The translations under genes and the position numbers were made by a program. This document shows positions 15,045 through 22,392 of a stretch of DNA of 22,392 nucleotides, one piece after another. Origin of the DNA: a virus. Position 1 is the first letter of the stretch, and each line of letters begins with the position of its first letter. The DNA is taken from IMG/VR virus record IMGVR_UViG_3300001460_003769, positions 8,630 to 31,021 of that record; one strand, written 5' to 3'. The notes beneath the pieces were generated by a model. That model saw nothing but the letters and a program-made list of their open reading frames with translations, was not told where the DNA came from and made no database searches.

Positions 15045-16673
15045 GTGAACGATTTTAATATTAATGATTTTGATGACAAATTAACTTGGGATTTAATCAG
15101 CGAAGGAAGAACCAAGGGCGTATTTCAACTTGAAAGTCAGCTTGGTTCCAGTTGGGCTAAAAAGGTTAAACCTAGAAGTATTACAGAGTTATCGGCTTTG
15201 ATTTCCTTGATTAGACCGGGATGCTTGAAGGCTATCATGGATGGCAAGTCTATGACTCAAACCTATGTTGACAGAAAGTCAGGCAAGGAACCCTCTAAGT
15301 ACCATCATCCGTCCTTGGAGTCTACCCTTTCAGAGACTTATGGTGTTTTGGTTTACCAAGAACAGTCCATGATGATAGCCAAGGTTTTATCTGGCTTCGA
15401 CTTGAAAGAAGCTGACAACCTAAGAAAAGCGATTGGTAAAAAGAAAGCCAAGTTGATGCTTGAAGTTAAAGAAAGGTTTATCTCTGGTGCTGGAGAGCAA
15501 GGCATTGTCTCGGAAGAAATAGCTGAAGAAATTTTTTCTTGGATTGAAAAATCAAGTAGATACGCATTTAATAAATCTCATGGCATTGCTTACGCTGTTA
15601 ATACATACCAAAGTGCTTACTGCAAGGCTCATAGGCCGTTGAAATTTTTTGAGGTTTATTTAAATCACGCAAAAGATAGCGATGACGTAAAAGAATTTGT
15701 TATGGATGCTAAGAATCACAGTATTGAAGTTTATCCCCCTTCGCTTTCAAGGTTGTTCCCTGACTTTACTATGGATAAGGATAAGAGTGTTATTTATTTT
15801 GGTATTTCTAACGCTAAAAATGTTTCTGCGGTAGATGTGCAGGTCATAGAAAAGCTAGGTAAAACAAAAGATATTCCTTCTTTTACTTGGCTTGACTGTT
15901 TATTTACGTTTGGCGGGGTTAAACAAGGTGAAAAGCTAGGCAAAAGAACTATTGAGTCACTGATTTCAATTGGTGCGTTTAATGGCAAAAACAATAAAAC
16001 GCAAAGAAATAAAATGCTTTATGAATACGGGGTGTGGAACTCTTTATCTGCATCAATCAAAAAGCACATTGCTAATTTGTACAAACATTACTCTGGGGCG
16101 TTTGATGATTTACACGCTTGGATTTCATTAGCACTAGAATATAAATACGTTTCTATCAAAGATTCGTCAGAATATCAATACATAGCAAAAGAATGTGATG
16201 GGGGCAGGATAATCGTTCAACCCAAAAAGGTTTCAGAATTACTTGATTTAGTCGAGTCTTTGAAAAACCCCCCTTACTCGACAGAGGATCACGCTTGGAC
16301 TATAGCGAACTTAGAAAATAGAATAATTGGATGCTCTTTAACTTGCAGTGTGGTAGATGGTTCAATAAAATCAAATTTAGCAAAAAATATGTGCAAAGAT
16401 GTACATAATAGTACTATAATTGGTAAAACTTCTATTGCTGTTTCTATAGCCTCAGTAAGAGAGTATGAAACAAAAAAGGGTAAAAATGCCGGAAGCATTA
16501 TGGCGTTTTTGTCAGTTGAAGACAGCAGTGGGTCTTTAGATGTTACTGCCTTCCCAGAGGATTATAGCAAGAACAAAAACTTGCTGACTGAAGGAAACAC
16601 GGTTCTTATAAACGGAACAGTGTCCAGTAGAGATGGTAACTCCCTTATATTGAATAAAGTTTCACAAATTTGA
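15045..16673 (+). CDS. dnaE: DNA polymerase III alpha subunit, C-terminal half
   Basis: The protein continues the polymerase where the N-half ends: DKLTWDLISEGRTKGVFQLES matches the segment that follows the FDFLGL strand in DnaE. Further landmarks are LSALISLIRPG, YGVLVYQEQ, LRKAIGKKK and SSRYAFNKSHGIAYA of the fingers, a helix-hairpin-helix region (LGKRTIESLISIGAFNG) and a terminal OB fold (about residues 462-542). The tau-binding C-terminal domain of E. coli DnaE is absent. The 542 residues plus 544 of the N-half add to about the size of a normal DnaE (1,160 in E. coli). The YAFNKSH site used by cyanobacterial split inteins is uninterrupted here. Start GTG 15045. Confidence 0.92.
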   Translation: MNDFNINDFDDKLTWDLISEGRTKGVFQLESQLGSSWAKKVKPRSITELSALISLIRPGCLKAIMDGKSMTQTYVDRKSGKEPSKYHHPSLESTLSETYGVLVYQEQSMMIAKVLSGFDLKEADNLRKAIGKKKAKLMLEVKERFISGAGEQGIVSEEIAEEIFSWIEKSSRYAFNKSHGIAYAVNTYQSAYCKAHRPLKFFEVYLNHAKDSDDVKEFVMDAKNHSIEVYPPSLSRLFPDFTMDKDKSVIYFGISNAKNVSAVDVQVIEKLGKTKDIPSFTWLDCLFTFGGVKQGEKLGKRTIESLISIGAFNGKNNKTQRNKMLYEYGVWNSLSASIKKHIANLYKHYSGAFDDLHAWISLALEYKYVSIKDSSEYQYIAKECDGGRIIVQPKKVSELLDLVESLKNPPYSTEDHAWTIANLENRIIGCSLTCSVVDGSIKSNLAKNMCKDVHNSTIIGKTSIAVSIASVREYETKKGKNAGSIMAFLSVEDSSGSLDVTAFPEDYSKNKNLLTEGNTVLINGTVSSRDGNSLILNKVSQI

Positions 16674-16682
16674 AAGGTTTTT

Positions 16683-17000
16683 ATGAATAATTGTAGTTTT
16701 TTGGGTTTGGTTTCGAACGAAATCGACCTACATGAAGAAAATGGTGTCCCAGTCGTAAACTTCGAGCTAGAAATAGAAGAGTTTAGAAGGTCGTCTGGTG
16801 GAGAGAAAAAGAGAAATGTAACCTATGTAGAGCTTGAGGCTTGGGATTCTGCTGCCCTTGCTATTCAAAAATATGCAAAAGCGGGAACTTTGATGGCCGT
16901 AGAGTCTGTTGCACGCAACGACCACGTTCAATTACATGGCAATGGAGAAGAGTCGCCAGTGACATACTTCCGAGTTACAAGTTTCAAAATAATTCACTAG
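16683..17000 (+). CDS. ssb: Single-stranded DNA-binding protein, OB fold
   Basis: This protein probably coats ssDNA at the fork. The 105 residues follow the SSB pattern: an opening strand NCSFLGLVSNEIDL, then VVNFELEIEEFRR, a basic hairpin (GGEKKRNVTYVELEAW), AALAIQKYAKAGTLMAVE and a last strand TYFRVTSFKIIH. It lacks the disordered linker and acidic tip (DDDIPF type) that most bacterial SSBs use to dock partner proteins. GAAAGG lies upstream of ATG 16683. It closes the replication module. A PriB-like role is possible, but the context favours SSB. Confidence 0.75.
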   Translation: MNNCSFLGLVSNEIDLHEENGVPVVNFELEIEEFRRSSGGEKKRNVTYVELEAWDSAALAIQKYAKAGTLMAVESVARNDHVQLHGNGEESPVTYFRVTSFKIIH

Positions 17001-17008
17001 GATCAGCC

Positions 17009-18658
17009 ATGAGAAAAACCAAGATATTATTCGTTACAGAGTTTAGCGAGTTAAGCACAGGGTATTCCGTTTACACAAAAAATGTACTTGGCTACTTGTC
17101 TAAAGTCCCTCACTTTGAAGTGGCCGAATTATCCTGCTACGTAGACAGAAACAATCAAGCGATCAAGAACGTGCCGTGGAAAGTATATCCCAACAAGCCG
17201 TTAAAAGAGGACGCTGAATTTGCTGCTTACTCTGGGAATCCAGCATCTCAGTTTGGCGATCAGACTTTCAATGCTGTTTTGCTAGATTTTCAGCCAGATG
17301 TAGTCATGGATATTCGAGATTGGTGGATGTTCGAATTTGAGCAAAGGTCTCCATTTAGAGACTTTTTCCACTGGTCTATCATGCCAACGGTTGACGCTCA
17401 ACCTCAAGACCCTCAATGGGTAAACACTTACGCTTCTGCTGATTCAGTTTTTACATATTCTGAATTTGGTAGAGACGTACTGCAAAGCCAGTGTGACGAT
17501 ATTAAGTTTATTGATATAGCATCTCCATCGGCAGACCCCGAAATTTTCAAGCCGCTAAATAAGCACGAGCATAAAGAATCCCTTGGTATGTCTGGGGATT
17601 CTTTTATAATCGGCACAGTTATGAGGAACCAGAAAAGAAAGCTATACCCAGATTTATTTGCGTCATTTAGAAAAATACTAGACAAAACGCACAGAGATGA
17701 TGTATTTCTGTATTGCCATACATACTACCCAGATATCGGATGGGATATCCCAAGTTTGTTAAATGATTACAATCTGTCAAGTAGAGTGCTGTTTACATAC
17801 AAATGTAAAACCTGTGGTGCAATTACTACTGACTTTTTTAACGATGGCGTTCAAGTCTGCAAAAAGTGTGGAAACTTTACCAATCAACTCGCTGGCATCT
17901 CAAATAGCATAGACTCCAATCAGTTGGCTGGAATCTATAACCTATTTGACGTTTACGTTCAGTACGCAAACAGCGAAGGTTTTGGTATGCCTCAACTAGA
18001 AGCTGCGTATTGTGGACTACCTGTTGTTTCGATTAACTATTCGGCAATGGAGTCTGTCATTAAAAACATTGACGGAATTCCAATTCAGCCTTTATCGTTT
18101 TACAAGGAATGTGAAACTGGTTGTGATAGGGCGATACCAGACAACGAACAGTTTATTGAAGTTATGACAAACTTGATTAGACTAGGCAAGCAGGGTAATG
18201 CAAAGCGTGGACTTGAGATTAGAGGAAACGCTTTGAAAGTGTATAGCTGGAAGGAAACAGCAGAAAAGTGGAAGTCTCACTTTGAAAAAATACAGCTAAC
18301 ACCAATAGAAAGCACTTGGCTATCTCCACCGAAAATCTTTCAGCCTGCTAGACAGATACCGGAAAACATAGTATCTGTTTTAGATAAGGTTAACTTTTTG
18401 TTTACTGACGTTCTTCACAAGCCGGAATGGATAGGAAGTTTCTTTTGGAGAAAAGTTATAAAGGATTGCACGTTTGGATATAAATGCCAAAATCTCAGCA
18501 AAGACTTTTACTTTAATGAGTCACACAACAAAAGTCACGGAAGTATGCAGCCGTTTTCAATTGATCAAGCACTAGAAGAAATGATTAACTTTAGGAATCA
18601 GTTAAATGGCTGGGAGTCAGCCAGACACCAATCAAACCAAAGGAAGTTCTCACAATGA
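17009..18658 (+). CDS. GT-B glycosyltransferase (GT4-like) with inserted zinc ribbon
   Basis: This is a probable sugar transferase using a nucleotide-activated donor. The start resembles a Rossmann domain (KILFVTEFSELSTGYSVYTKN). The C-terminal domain carries the GT4 EX7E motif, E323 and E331 in SEGFGMPQLEAAYCGLPVVS. Between the two is a four-cysteine zinc ribbon, C266/C269 and C284/C287 (YKCKTCG, VCKKCGN), which GT4 enzymes do not normally have. An extra region of about 150 residues follows the core (residues 400-549). I chose ATG 17009 because an earlier start at 16841 would run through ssb in another frame. The family is secure; donor and acceptor are unknown. Confidence 0.85.
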   Translation: MRKTKILFVTEFSELSTGYSVYTKNVLGYLSKVPHFEVAELSCYVDRNNQAIKNVPWKVYPNKPLKEDAEFAAYSGNPASQFGDQTFNAVLLDFQPDVVMDIRDWWMFEFEQRSPFRDFFHWSIMPTVDAQPQDPQWVNTYASADSVFTYSEFGRDVLQSQCDDIKFIDIASPSADPEIFKPLNKHEHKESLGMSGDSFIIGTVMRNQKRKLYPDLFASFRKILDKTHRDDVFLYCHTYYPDIGWDIPSLLNDYNLSSRVLFTYKCKTCGAITTDFFNDGVQVCKKCGNFTNQLAGISNSIDSNQLAGIYNLFDVYVQYANSEGFGMPQLEAAYCGLPVVSINYSAMESVIKNIDGIPIQPLSFYKECETGCDRAIPDNEQFIEVMTNLIRLGKQGNAKRGLEIRGNALKVYSWKETAEKWKSHFEKIQLTPIESTWLSPPKIFQPARQIPENIVSVLDKVNFLFTDVLHKPEWIGSFFWRKVIKDCTFGYKCQNLSKDFYFNESHNKSHGSMQPFSIDQALEEMINFRNQLNGWESARHQSNQRKFSQ

Positions 18659-19755
18659 AAGTTTTGTATATAGGAAATTACAATGACGGCACTGGCTGGG
18701 GAAACGCAGCAAGGGCCAATATTCTATCCTTATCAATGGCAGACGGAGTTAAGGTTTACCCTAAAGGCATAACATTCAACGGTAGCTACGAAACTAAAAA
18801 CGAGGCTTTGCTTCTGCTACAAGCCAAAAATGGTAAACTTGACGGCTCTCCAGATGTTTGTATTCAACACACGCTTCCGAATCTTTATAGCTATGATAGT
18901 AGATATAAAAATATTGGAGTGTTTTATTTTGAGGCCAACTCTGTTCCAATCGAGTGGATCAAACAGCTAAATATGATGGACGAGCTTTGGGTTGCTACGA
19001 ACAAAAACCGTAGAGATGCAATCGCCAGCGGCGTAACTACACCCATCAAGGTTGTCCCAATACCTCTTGACGCAGACAAAATATTGTACCTATCTGGAAT
19101 GGGTGGAAAAATAGATAGAATGGTTGATCGTTTTAACTTCGGGTTCGTAGGTGAGTTTGTAGAAAGAAAAAATTTAAAAGCACTTTTAAGAGCCTTTCAT
19201 GCAGAGTTTGACCCAAGCGAGCCTGTTAACTTATTTATAAAAACATCTGGCGTAGATATAGATACCTTGAAGCAGTACGCAAATCAAATCAAAGCGGGCT
19301 TAAAAATTAGAAACCGCTACATTGAAGAAATTTTCGTAGCAGGCATGATGGAAGAAAAAGATTACTATGGCGTTTTATCTCAGTGTAATTGCTTGGTAGT
19401 TCCAAGTAGAGCAGAAGGATGGTGCATCCCAGCTTGGGAGGCTATGGCTTTAAATATCCCTGTTATATCAGCAGAGGGAACAGAGTTAATACCTCACGAA
19501 AACGAACTAATGAAGTTTGTTCCGTCAAGGGTCGAGCCTTGTTTTGGTGCGTTGGACACTATGCCGTTTTTGCAGACAGCACATCAAACTTGGAATGAAA
19601 TCGACGTTACAGAACTGAGAAAAGCTATGAGAGAACGGTACGAAACCCCAATAGAAAAAGCGGATTCTAGCTGGCACGCCCTACTTAGCTTACAATCTGT
19701 GGGCAATGCAATGAAAGAAAACATTGAAAACTTACTAAAGGGAAAAAATGTATAA
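18655..19755 (+). CDS. GT-B glycosyltransferase, GT4-like
   Basis: A 366-residue sugar transferase. The N-terminal domain opens with VLYIGNYNDGTGWGNAAR, a glycine-rich nucleotide or acceptor loop. The strand FNFGFVGEFVERKNLKALL is typical of the linker into the donor domain, and the EX7E motif is present as E254 and E262 in RAEGWCIPAWEAMALNIPVIS. ATG 18655 overlaps the previous stop (ATGA), so the two enzymes are translationally coupled and may act in sequence. Substrates cannot be read from the sequence. Confidence 0.85.
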   Translation: MKVLYIGNYNDGTGWGNAARANILSLSMADGVKVYPKGITFNGSYETKNEALLLLQAKNGKLDGSPDVCIQHTLPNLYSYDSRYKNIGVFYFEANSVPIEWIKQLNMMDELWVATNKNRRDAIASGVTTPIKVVPIPLDADKILYLSGMGGKIDRMVDRFNFGFVGEFVERKNLKALLRAFHAEFDPSEPVNLFIKTSGVDIDTLKQYANQIKAGLKIRNRYIEEIFVAGMMEEKDYYGVLSQCNCLVVPSRAEGWCIPAWEAMALNIPVISAEGTELIPHENELMKFVPSRVEPCFGALDTMPFLQTAHQTWNEIDVTELRKAMRERYETPIEKADSSWHALLSLQSVGNAMKENIENLLKGKNV

Positions 19756-20728
19756 CGCAACACATGAAACAATTAGCTCTTACATGTTTCGCAAAGATTT
19801 GAGCGAGTTGAATATTTTGACATTCGCTACTCACGAGCGATATGAGCAAGGACTTTGTAAAACTGGTCACAATTTTTACTCCTTGGATATAGGCGGTAAA
19901 ACTTGGGATACTGAATACGGGGAAGTTCCTAGTAACTACCATCAAATTAAAATGATTCCCAACACTCTAAAGATTGATTTGATTTTAGCTCAACACCAAA
20001 GCCATATGCCTGCCGCTATGGAAATATCTAAAAACTTTGGAGCACCCGTAATTCTTTTAACGCATATTTTACCACAGCCAAATTCGAATGAAAACTTGGA
20101 AATGTTTAAATGGCCTAATTCAAATGTTTTTATATCAAATTACAGCAAGAACGAATGGGGTGTTGATCCCTTTGCTAAAGTTATCGAGCATGGAATTGAT
20201 GTAGGGTTTTGGGGCGAGGAAGTTGGTGCGGCCAAAAAACCTCACTGTATTTCAGTGGTAAACGAATTTCCTACAAGAGATTGGTGTTGTGGTTTTAATT
20301 TGTGGCGTGCGATTAGCGAGAGCGTGCCGTGTGGGGTTGTTGGAAAATGCACATCTCACCCCAACTTCTCAAGTGCCGCTGAATCTAAAGGGCATCTAAG
20401 ATTTCTGTACCAAGAAGCGTCTCTTTACCTGAACACCTCTTTAGTCTCGCCCGTTCCAACTTCAATGCTAGAGGCTATGGCGTGCGGGCTACCGATTGTT
20501 TCAACCAACAACTGCATGATCCCAGAGATTATCGAACATGGCGTAAATGGATATCTAAGCAACGATCCAAATGAGCTAATATCTTTTTGTGCAGAGTTAT
20601 TGCAAGATGAAGACAAAGCTCAACAGATGGGCTTAAAAGCGAAGGAAACGGTAAATAAATGCTTCAACATGGAGAGATTTGTAAGCGATTGGAATTTACA
20701 CTTTAAAGAAATTGTCACCAAAAACTAA
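19748..20728 (+). CDS. GT-B glycosyltransferase, GT4-like, with altered EX7E
   Basis: This is a third GT-B protein, of 326 residues, slightly short for the family. The C-terminal domain has LVSPVPTSMLEAMACGLPIVST and PEIIEHGVNGYL, the classic GT4 end. The first Glu of EX7E is replaced by Ser while the second Glu is kept, which occurs in some GT4 members. The strand KIDLILAQHQSHMPAAMEI suggests an acceptor-side domain. It overlaps the previous gene by 8 bases. It is probably active, but with the altered motif a non-catalytic partner role for one of the neighbours remains possible. Confidence 0.8.
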   Translation: MYNATHETISSYMFRKDLSELNILTFATHERYEQGLCKTGHNFYSLDIGGKTWDTEYGEVPSNYHQIKMIPNTLKIDLILAQHQSHMPAAMEISKNFGAPVILLTHILPQPNSNENLEMFKWPNSNVFISNYSKNEWGVDPFAKVIEHGIDVGFWGEEVGAAKKPHCISVVNEFPTRDWCCGFNLWRAISESVPCGVVGKCTSHPNFSSAAESKGHLRFLYQEASLYLNTSLVSPVPTSMLEAMACGLPIVSTNNCMIPEIIEHGVNGYLSNDPNELISFCAELLQDEDKAQQMGLKAKETVNKCFNMERFVSDWNLHFKEIVTKN

Positions 20729-20741
20729 CGAGGAATACATA

Positions 20742-21224
20742 ATGAGAATTACTATTACCCCATATAATTTACAAACTGCGGAACTTCGGAAGGTCACGGA
20801 GAAGGTAGTTCACAGCCTTGCAGAACTAGACATGGAGTGCGAGCCTTCAGAATGTAGGCTTTTAGTCTGCGACAATTTTTTCTCGGCCTGCAAGCCCGAA
20901 CACTTCAGAGATTTACTTGCTCACCTTGTGTCTAAAATAAGATTAGGTGGAATACTGCAAATCAACACATTTGATATTCCTAGACTTTCTAGGGAGATGA
21001 CAAAAGGCAATATCACCTTAAACGACTTTAATAATTTTATATTTTCAGATATTCAACAGTGTCGCTCCTTTGGCATTGATTACGAGACACTTTTGTCTTA
21101 CATCGAGTCAATTGAAAACCAATTAGGTGTACGGCTTGAAAAGCAAGTCAATTTTAGCACTGAACCTATTGTTCAAGTAACTATGCAAAGAGTTTCAGGT
21201 CTATCTCAGTCGGGAGGAAACTAA
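20742..21224 (+). CDS. Methyltransferase-like fragment (160 aa)
   Basis: The middle (LRDLLAHLVSKIRLGGILQI-type segment, with LVSKIRLGGILQINTFD) resembles the post-Rossmann part of class I SAM-dependent methyltransferases. The rest (SREMTKGNITLNDFNNFIF) resembles helices found in small phage methyltransferase-like proteins. The glycine-rich SAM-binding loop at the N-terminus is not visible, so binding of SAM is doubtful. I chose ATG 20742, preceded by a GAGG site; a start at 20712 lies inside the previous gene. The place in a glycosylation run suggests a glycan-modifying or degenerate partner protein. Confidence in the fold is low. Confidence 0.5.
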   Translation: MRITITPYNLQTAELRKVTEKVVHSLAELDMECEPSECRLLVCDNFFSACKPEHFRDLLAHLVSKIRLGGILQINTFDIPRLSREMTKGNITLNDFNNFIFSDIQQCRSFGIDYETLLSYIESIENQLGVRLEKQVNFSTEPIVQVTMQRVSGLSQSGGN

Positions 21225-22042
21225 TGAGCGAACCAGAAAATAAAACAACTCAGGAATTACAAGTCCACTCAAGTTGCGATGGCTGCGTATTTGCAGTCCT
21301 AGATGAAAATGAAGTTCAAGCGGGATGTGAGCTAAACAGGGCTGAAAAACTAGGAATCCAAGAAAAAAAAGATTGGTTCAAACTAGAAAGATTTTGCACA
21401 ACCTATAGGCCGCAAGACTGGCTAGATGAAATAGATGACTATCAAGACCCTAAATCTCACGTACTAGAAGAAATACATCCTCGCGTTGGATTTTTTCTAA
21501 AGTTTAATGCAGAATCCGAAAATCCCATTGTGGACTTAGAAAAAACAGTTCAAGATATCGCAAATCAAGAAGAAGTGCCAGCAAGATATATCGCCGTAAT
21601 TAACGACAGAGTTGAATACAACGAAGAAATTTTTGGCGTTCTAACATCCAATTTTACTTGGGACATTACAGAGTTTCACATAGTGCAAATGGAAGCTAAG
21701 TTTGTAAATGTTGATAGAGTTGTGGACGAAGCATTTACTCATGCTAAAAACGGATGGCTTTACGTGACTACTTCTGGCGAGCCTGTAGCTAGAGACTTGA
21801 TCAAAAGGGTTCATAATCGGGTAAACATAGAACTTAAAAGATTGTCGCTTGTTGAGCCTTACAGCGAGTCAGATGGCATGTTGTTTCACACTCCCCTGTT
21901 TAAGTTTCTGAACGGAAATAAAACAAAGGTTTTTAACGACGAATATTCTGACAGTAGACCGTTCGTCGAAAAGGTTAGAGATGCCGCAAGTAGAAGCAAT
22001 GAAGAGTGTCTTCTCACATGGGAGAAATTCAACAATGAATAA
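21224..22042 (+). CDS. Four-cysteine N-terminal module with GT-A-like remainder
   Basis: The 272 residues start with a cysteine module C18-x2-C21-x13-C35-x22-C58 ending in TTYRPQDW, suited to bind Zn2+ or an Fe-S cluster. The rest begins RVGFFLKFNAESENPIVDLE and has PARYIAVINDR, a layout like the opening of a GT-A sugar transferase, but I see no DXD motif at the expected place. It may therefore be an inactive or adapter version. The TAATG overlap couples it to the previous gene, and it overlaps the next, which is a true GT2 enzyme. I do not recognise a named family. Confidence 0.5.
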   Translation: MSEPENKTTQELQVHSSCDGCVFAVLDENEVQAGCELNRAEKLGIQEKKDWFKLERFCTTYRPQDWLDEIDDYQDPKSHVLEEIHPRVGFFLKFNAESENPIVDLEKTVQDIANQEEVPARYIAVINDRVEYNEEIFGVLTSNFTWDITEFHIVQMEAKFVNVDRVVDEAFTHAKNGWLYVTTSGEPVARDLIKRVHNRVNIELKRLSLVEPYSESDGMLFHTPLFKFLNGNKTKVFNDEYSDSRPFVEKVRDAASRSNEECLLTWEKFNNE

Positions 22043-22392
22043 TTTACCTAAAGTTGCTATTATTTGTGCTAATTATAACTATAGTGACTATATTATTGAG
22101 GCTATGGAAAGCATTGCAAGCCAAACATACAAAGGTGAGCTTCGCCTGTATGTCGTAGATGATGGTTCAACCGACGATTCTTGGGAGAAGATACGAAATT
22201 TTAATACTGACAAAATTGAAGTCGAAATCTTAAATATAGAAAACTCTGGTGCTAGTGTCGCCCGTAATGTGGCGATTAGAATGTGTTGGGACTGGGCTGA
22301 TATTATTGGCGTACTAGATGCTGATGATGGCTATCGCCCAGAAAAAGTAGAAAAATTGGTAGCCAAACTTGTCGCTCACGATGAGGTCGGAG
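22035..22392 (+). CDS. GT-A glycosyltransferase (GT2 family), 5' part
   Basis: This gene starts at ATG 22035, overlaps the previous one by 8 bases and runs off the end of the window; 119 residues are visible. The start has the GT2 pattern: VAIICANYNYSDYIIEAMES, then VVDDGSTDDSW (D42, D43 binding the nucleotide sugar) and GVLDADDGYRP with the DXD-like acidic set D95/D97/D98 that holds the metal ion. The segment ENSGASVARNVAI is also typical. Family call is secure; donor, acceptor and full length are unknown. Confidence 0.9.
   Translation, partial: MNNLPKVAIICANYNYSDYIIEAMESIASQTYKGELRLYVVDDGSTDDSWEKIRNFNTDKIEVEILNIENSGASVARNVAIRMCWDWADIIGVLDADDGYRPEKVEKLVAKLVAHDEVG

Noticed and set aside
14066-15100. 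Split intein at the DnaE break
   Set aside because: Neither the end of the N-half nor the start of the C-half carries intein blocks, and the usual cyanobacterial insertion site (AFNKSH) is intact in the C-half.
16841-17008. Longer N-terminus for the first glycosyltransferase
   Set aside because: This extension runs through ssb in another frame, is Cys/Arg-rich and unlike any glycosyltransferase start.
1-22392. Genes on the minus strand
   Set aside because: All minus-strand frames are short, lie opposite well-supported genes and show no recognisable motif or ribosome site.
1-22392. tRNA genes, insertion sequences, attachment sites or CRISPR repeats
   Set aside because: I found no cloverleaf, transposase, integrase or regularly spaced repeats; nearly all sequence is coding.

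Overview
The window looks like part of the genome of a large, AT-rich tailed double-stranded DNA bacteriophage. All 32 genes I can support lie on the + strand. Most are packed with stop/start overlaps (ATGA or TAATG) or gaps of a few bases. The gene set is typical of a virus: a phage-type 5'(3')-deoxyribonucleotidase, a PhoH ATPase, a T4 gp1-like dNMP kinase, a RecA/UvsX recombinase, a DnaB helicase, a primase, an SSB and its own DNA polymerase III alpha subunit. I see no integrase, repressor, tRNA, rRNA, insertion sequence or CRISPR array. A lytic phage of an aquatic bacterium is plausible, but that is inference.

Layout. (1) 1-3300: end of a coiled-coil-like gene, a deoxyribonucleotidase, a small unknown, a probable virion structural protein, PhoH and a 41-residue basic protein. 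(2) 3303-3409: the only sizeable leader, with a promoter-like TATAAT element and a hairpin. (3) 3410-5737: a run of small genes (FmdB-type zinc ribbon, unknowns, a possible helix-turn-helix protein) leading to recombination. (4) 5715-8126: RecA-like recombinase, a VSR/DUF559-like nuclease, a helical protein with a UvsY-like layout, and a coiled-coil/zinc-ribbon protein. (5) 8123-12476: DnaB-like helicase, DnaG-like primase, dNMP kinase and a Cas4/AddB-like nuclease with a probable Fe-S cluster. (6) 12491-17000: a DNA polymerase III alpha subunit split into two genes, with a 76-residue unknown and a DEDDh proofreading exonuclease between the halves, followed by SSB. (7) 17009-22392: a glycosylation cassette with three GT-B glycosyltransferases, a methyltransferase-like fragment, a four-cysteine protein with a GT-A-like remainder, and the start of a GT-A (GT2) glycosyltransferase that runs off the end.

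How they work together. Nucleotide salvage and phosphorylation feed a near-complete phage replisome (helicase, primase, polymerase, proofreader, SSB) coupled to recombination. No sliding clamp or clamp loader is present here. The most unusual feature is the polymerase: the break falls just after the third catalytic aspartate, no intein is visible, and the proofreading exonuclease sits in the gap. The downstream cassette probably modifies virion or host surface glycans.
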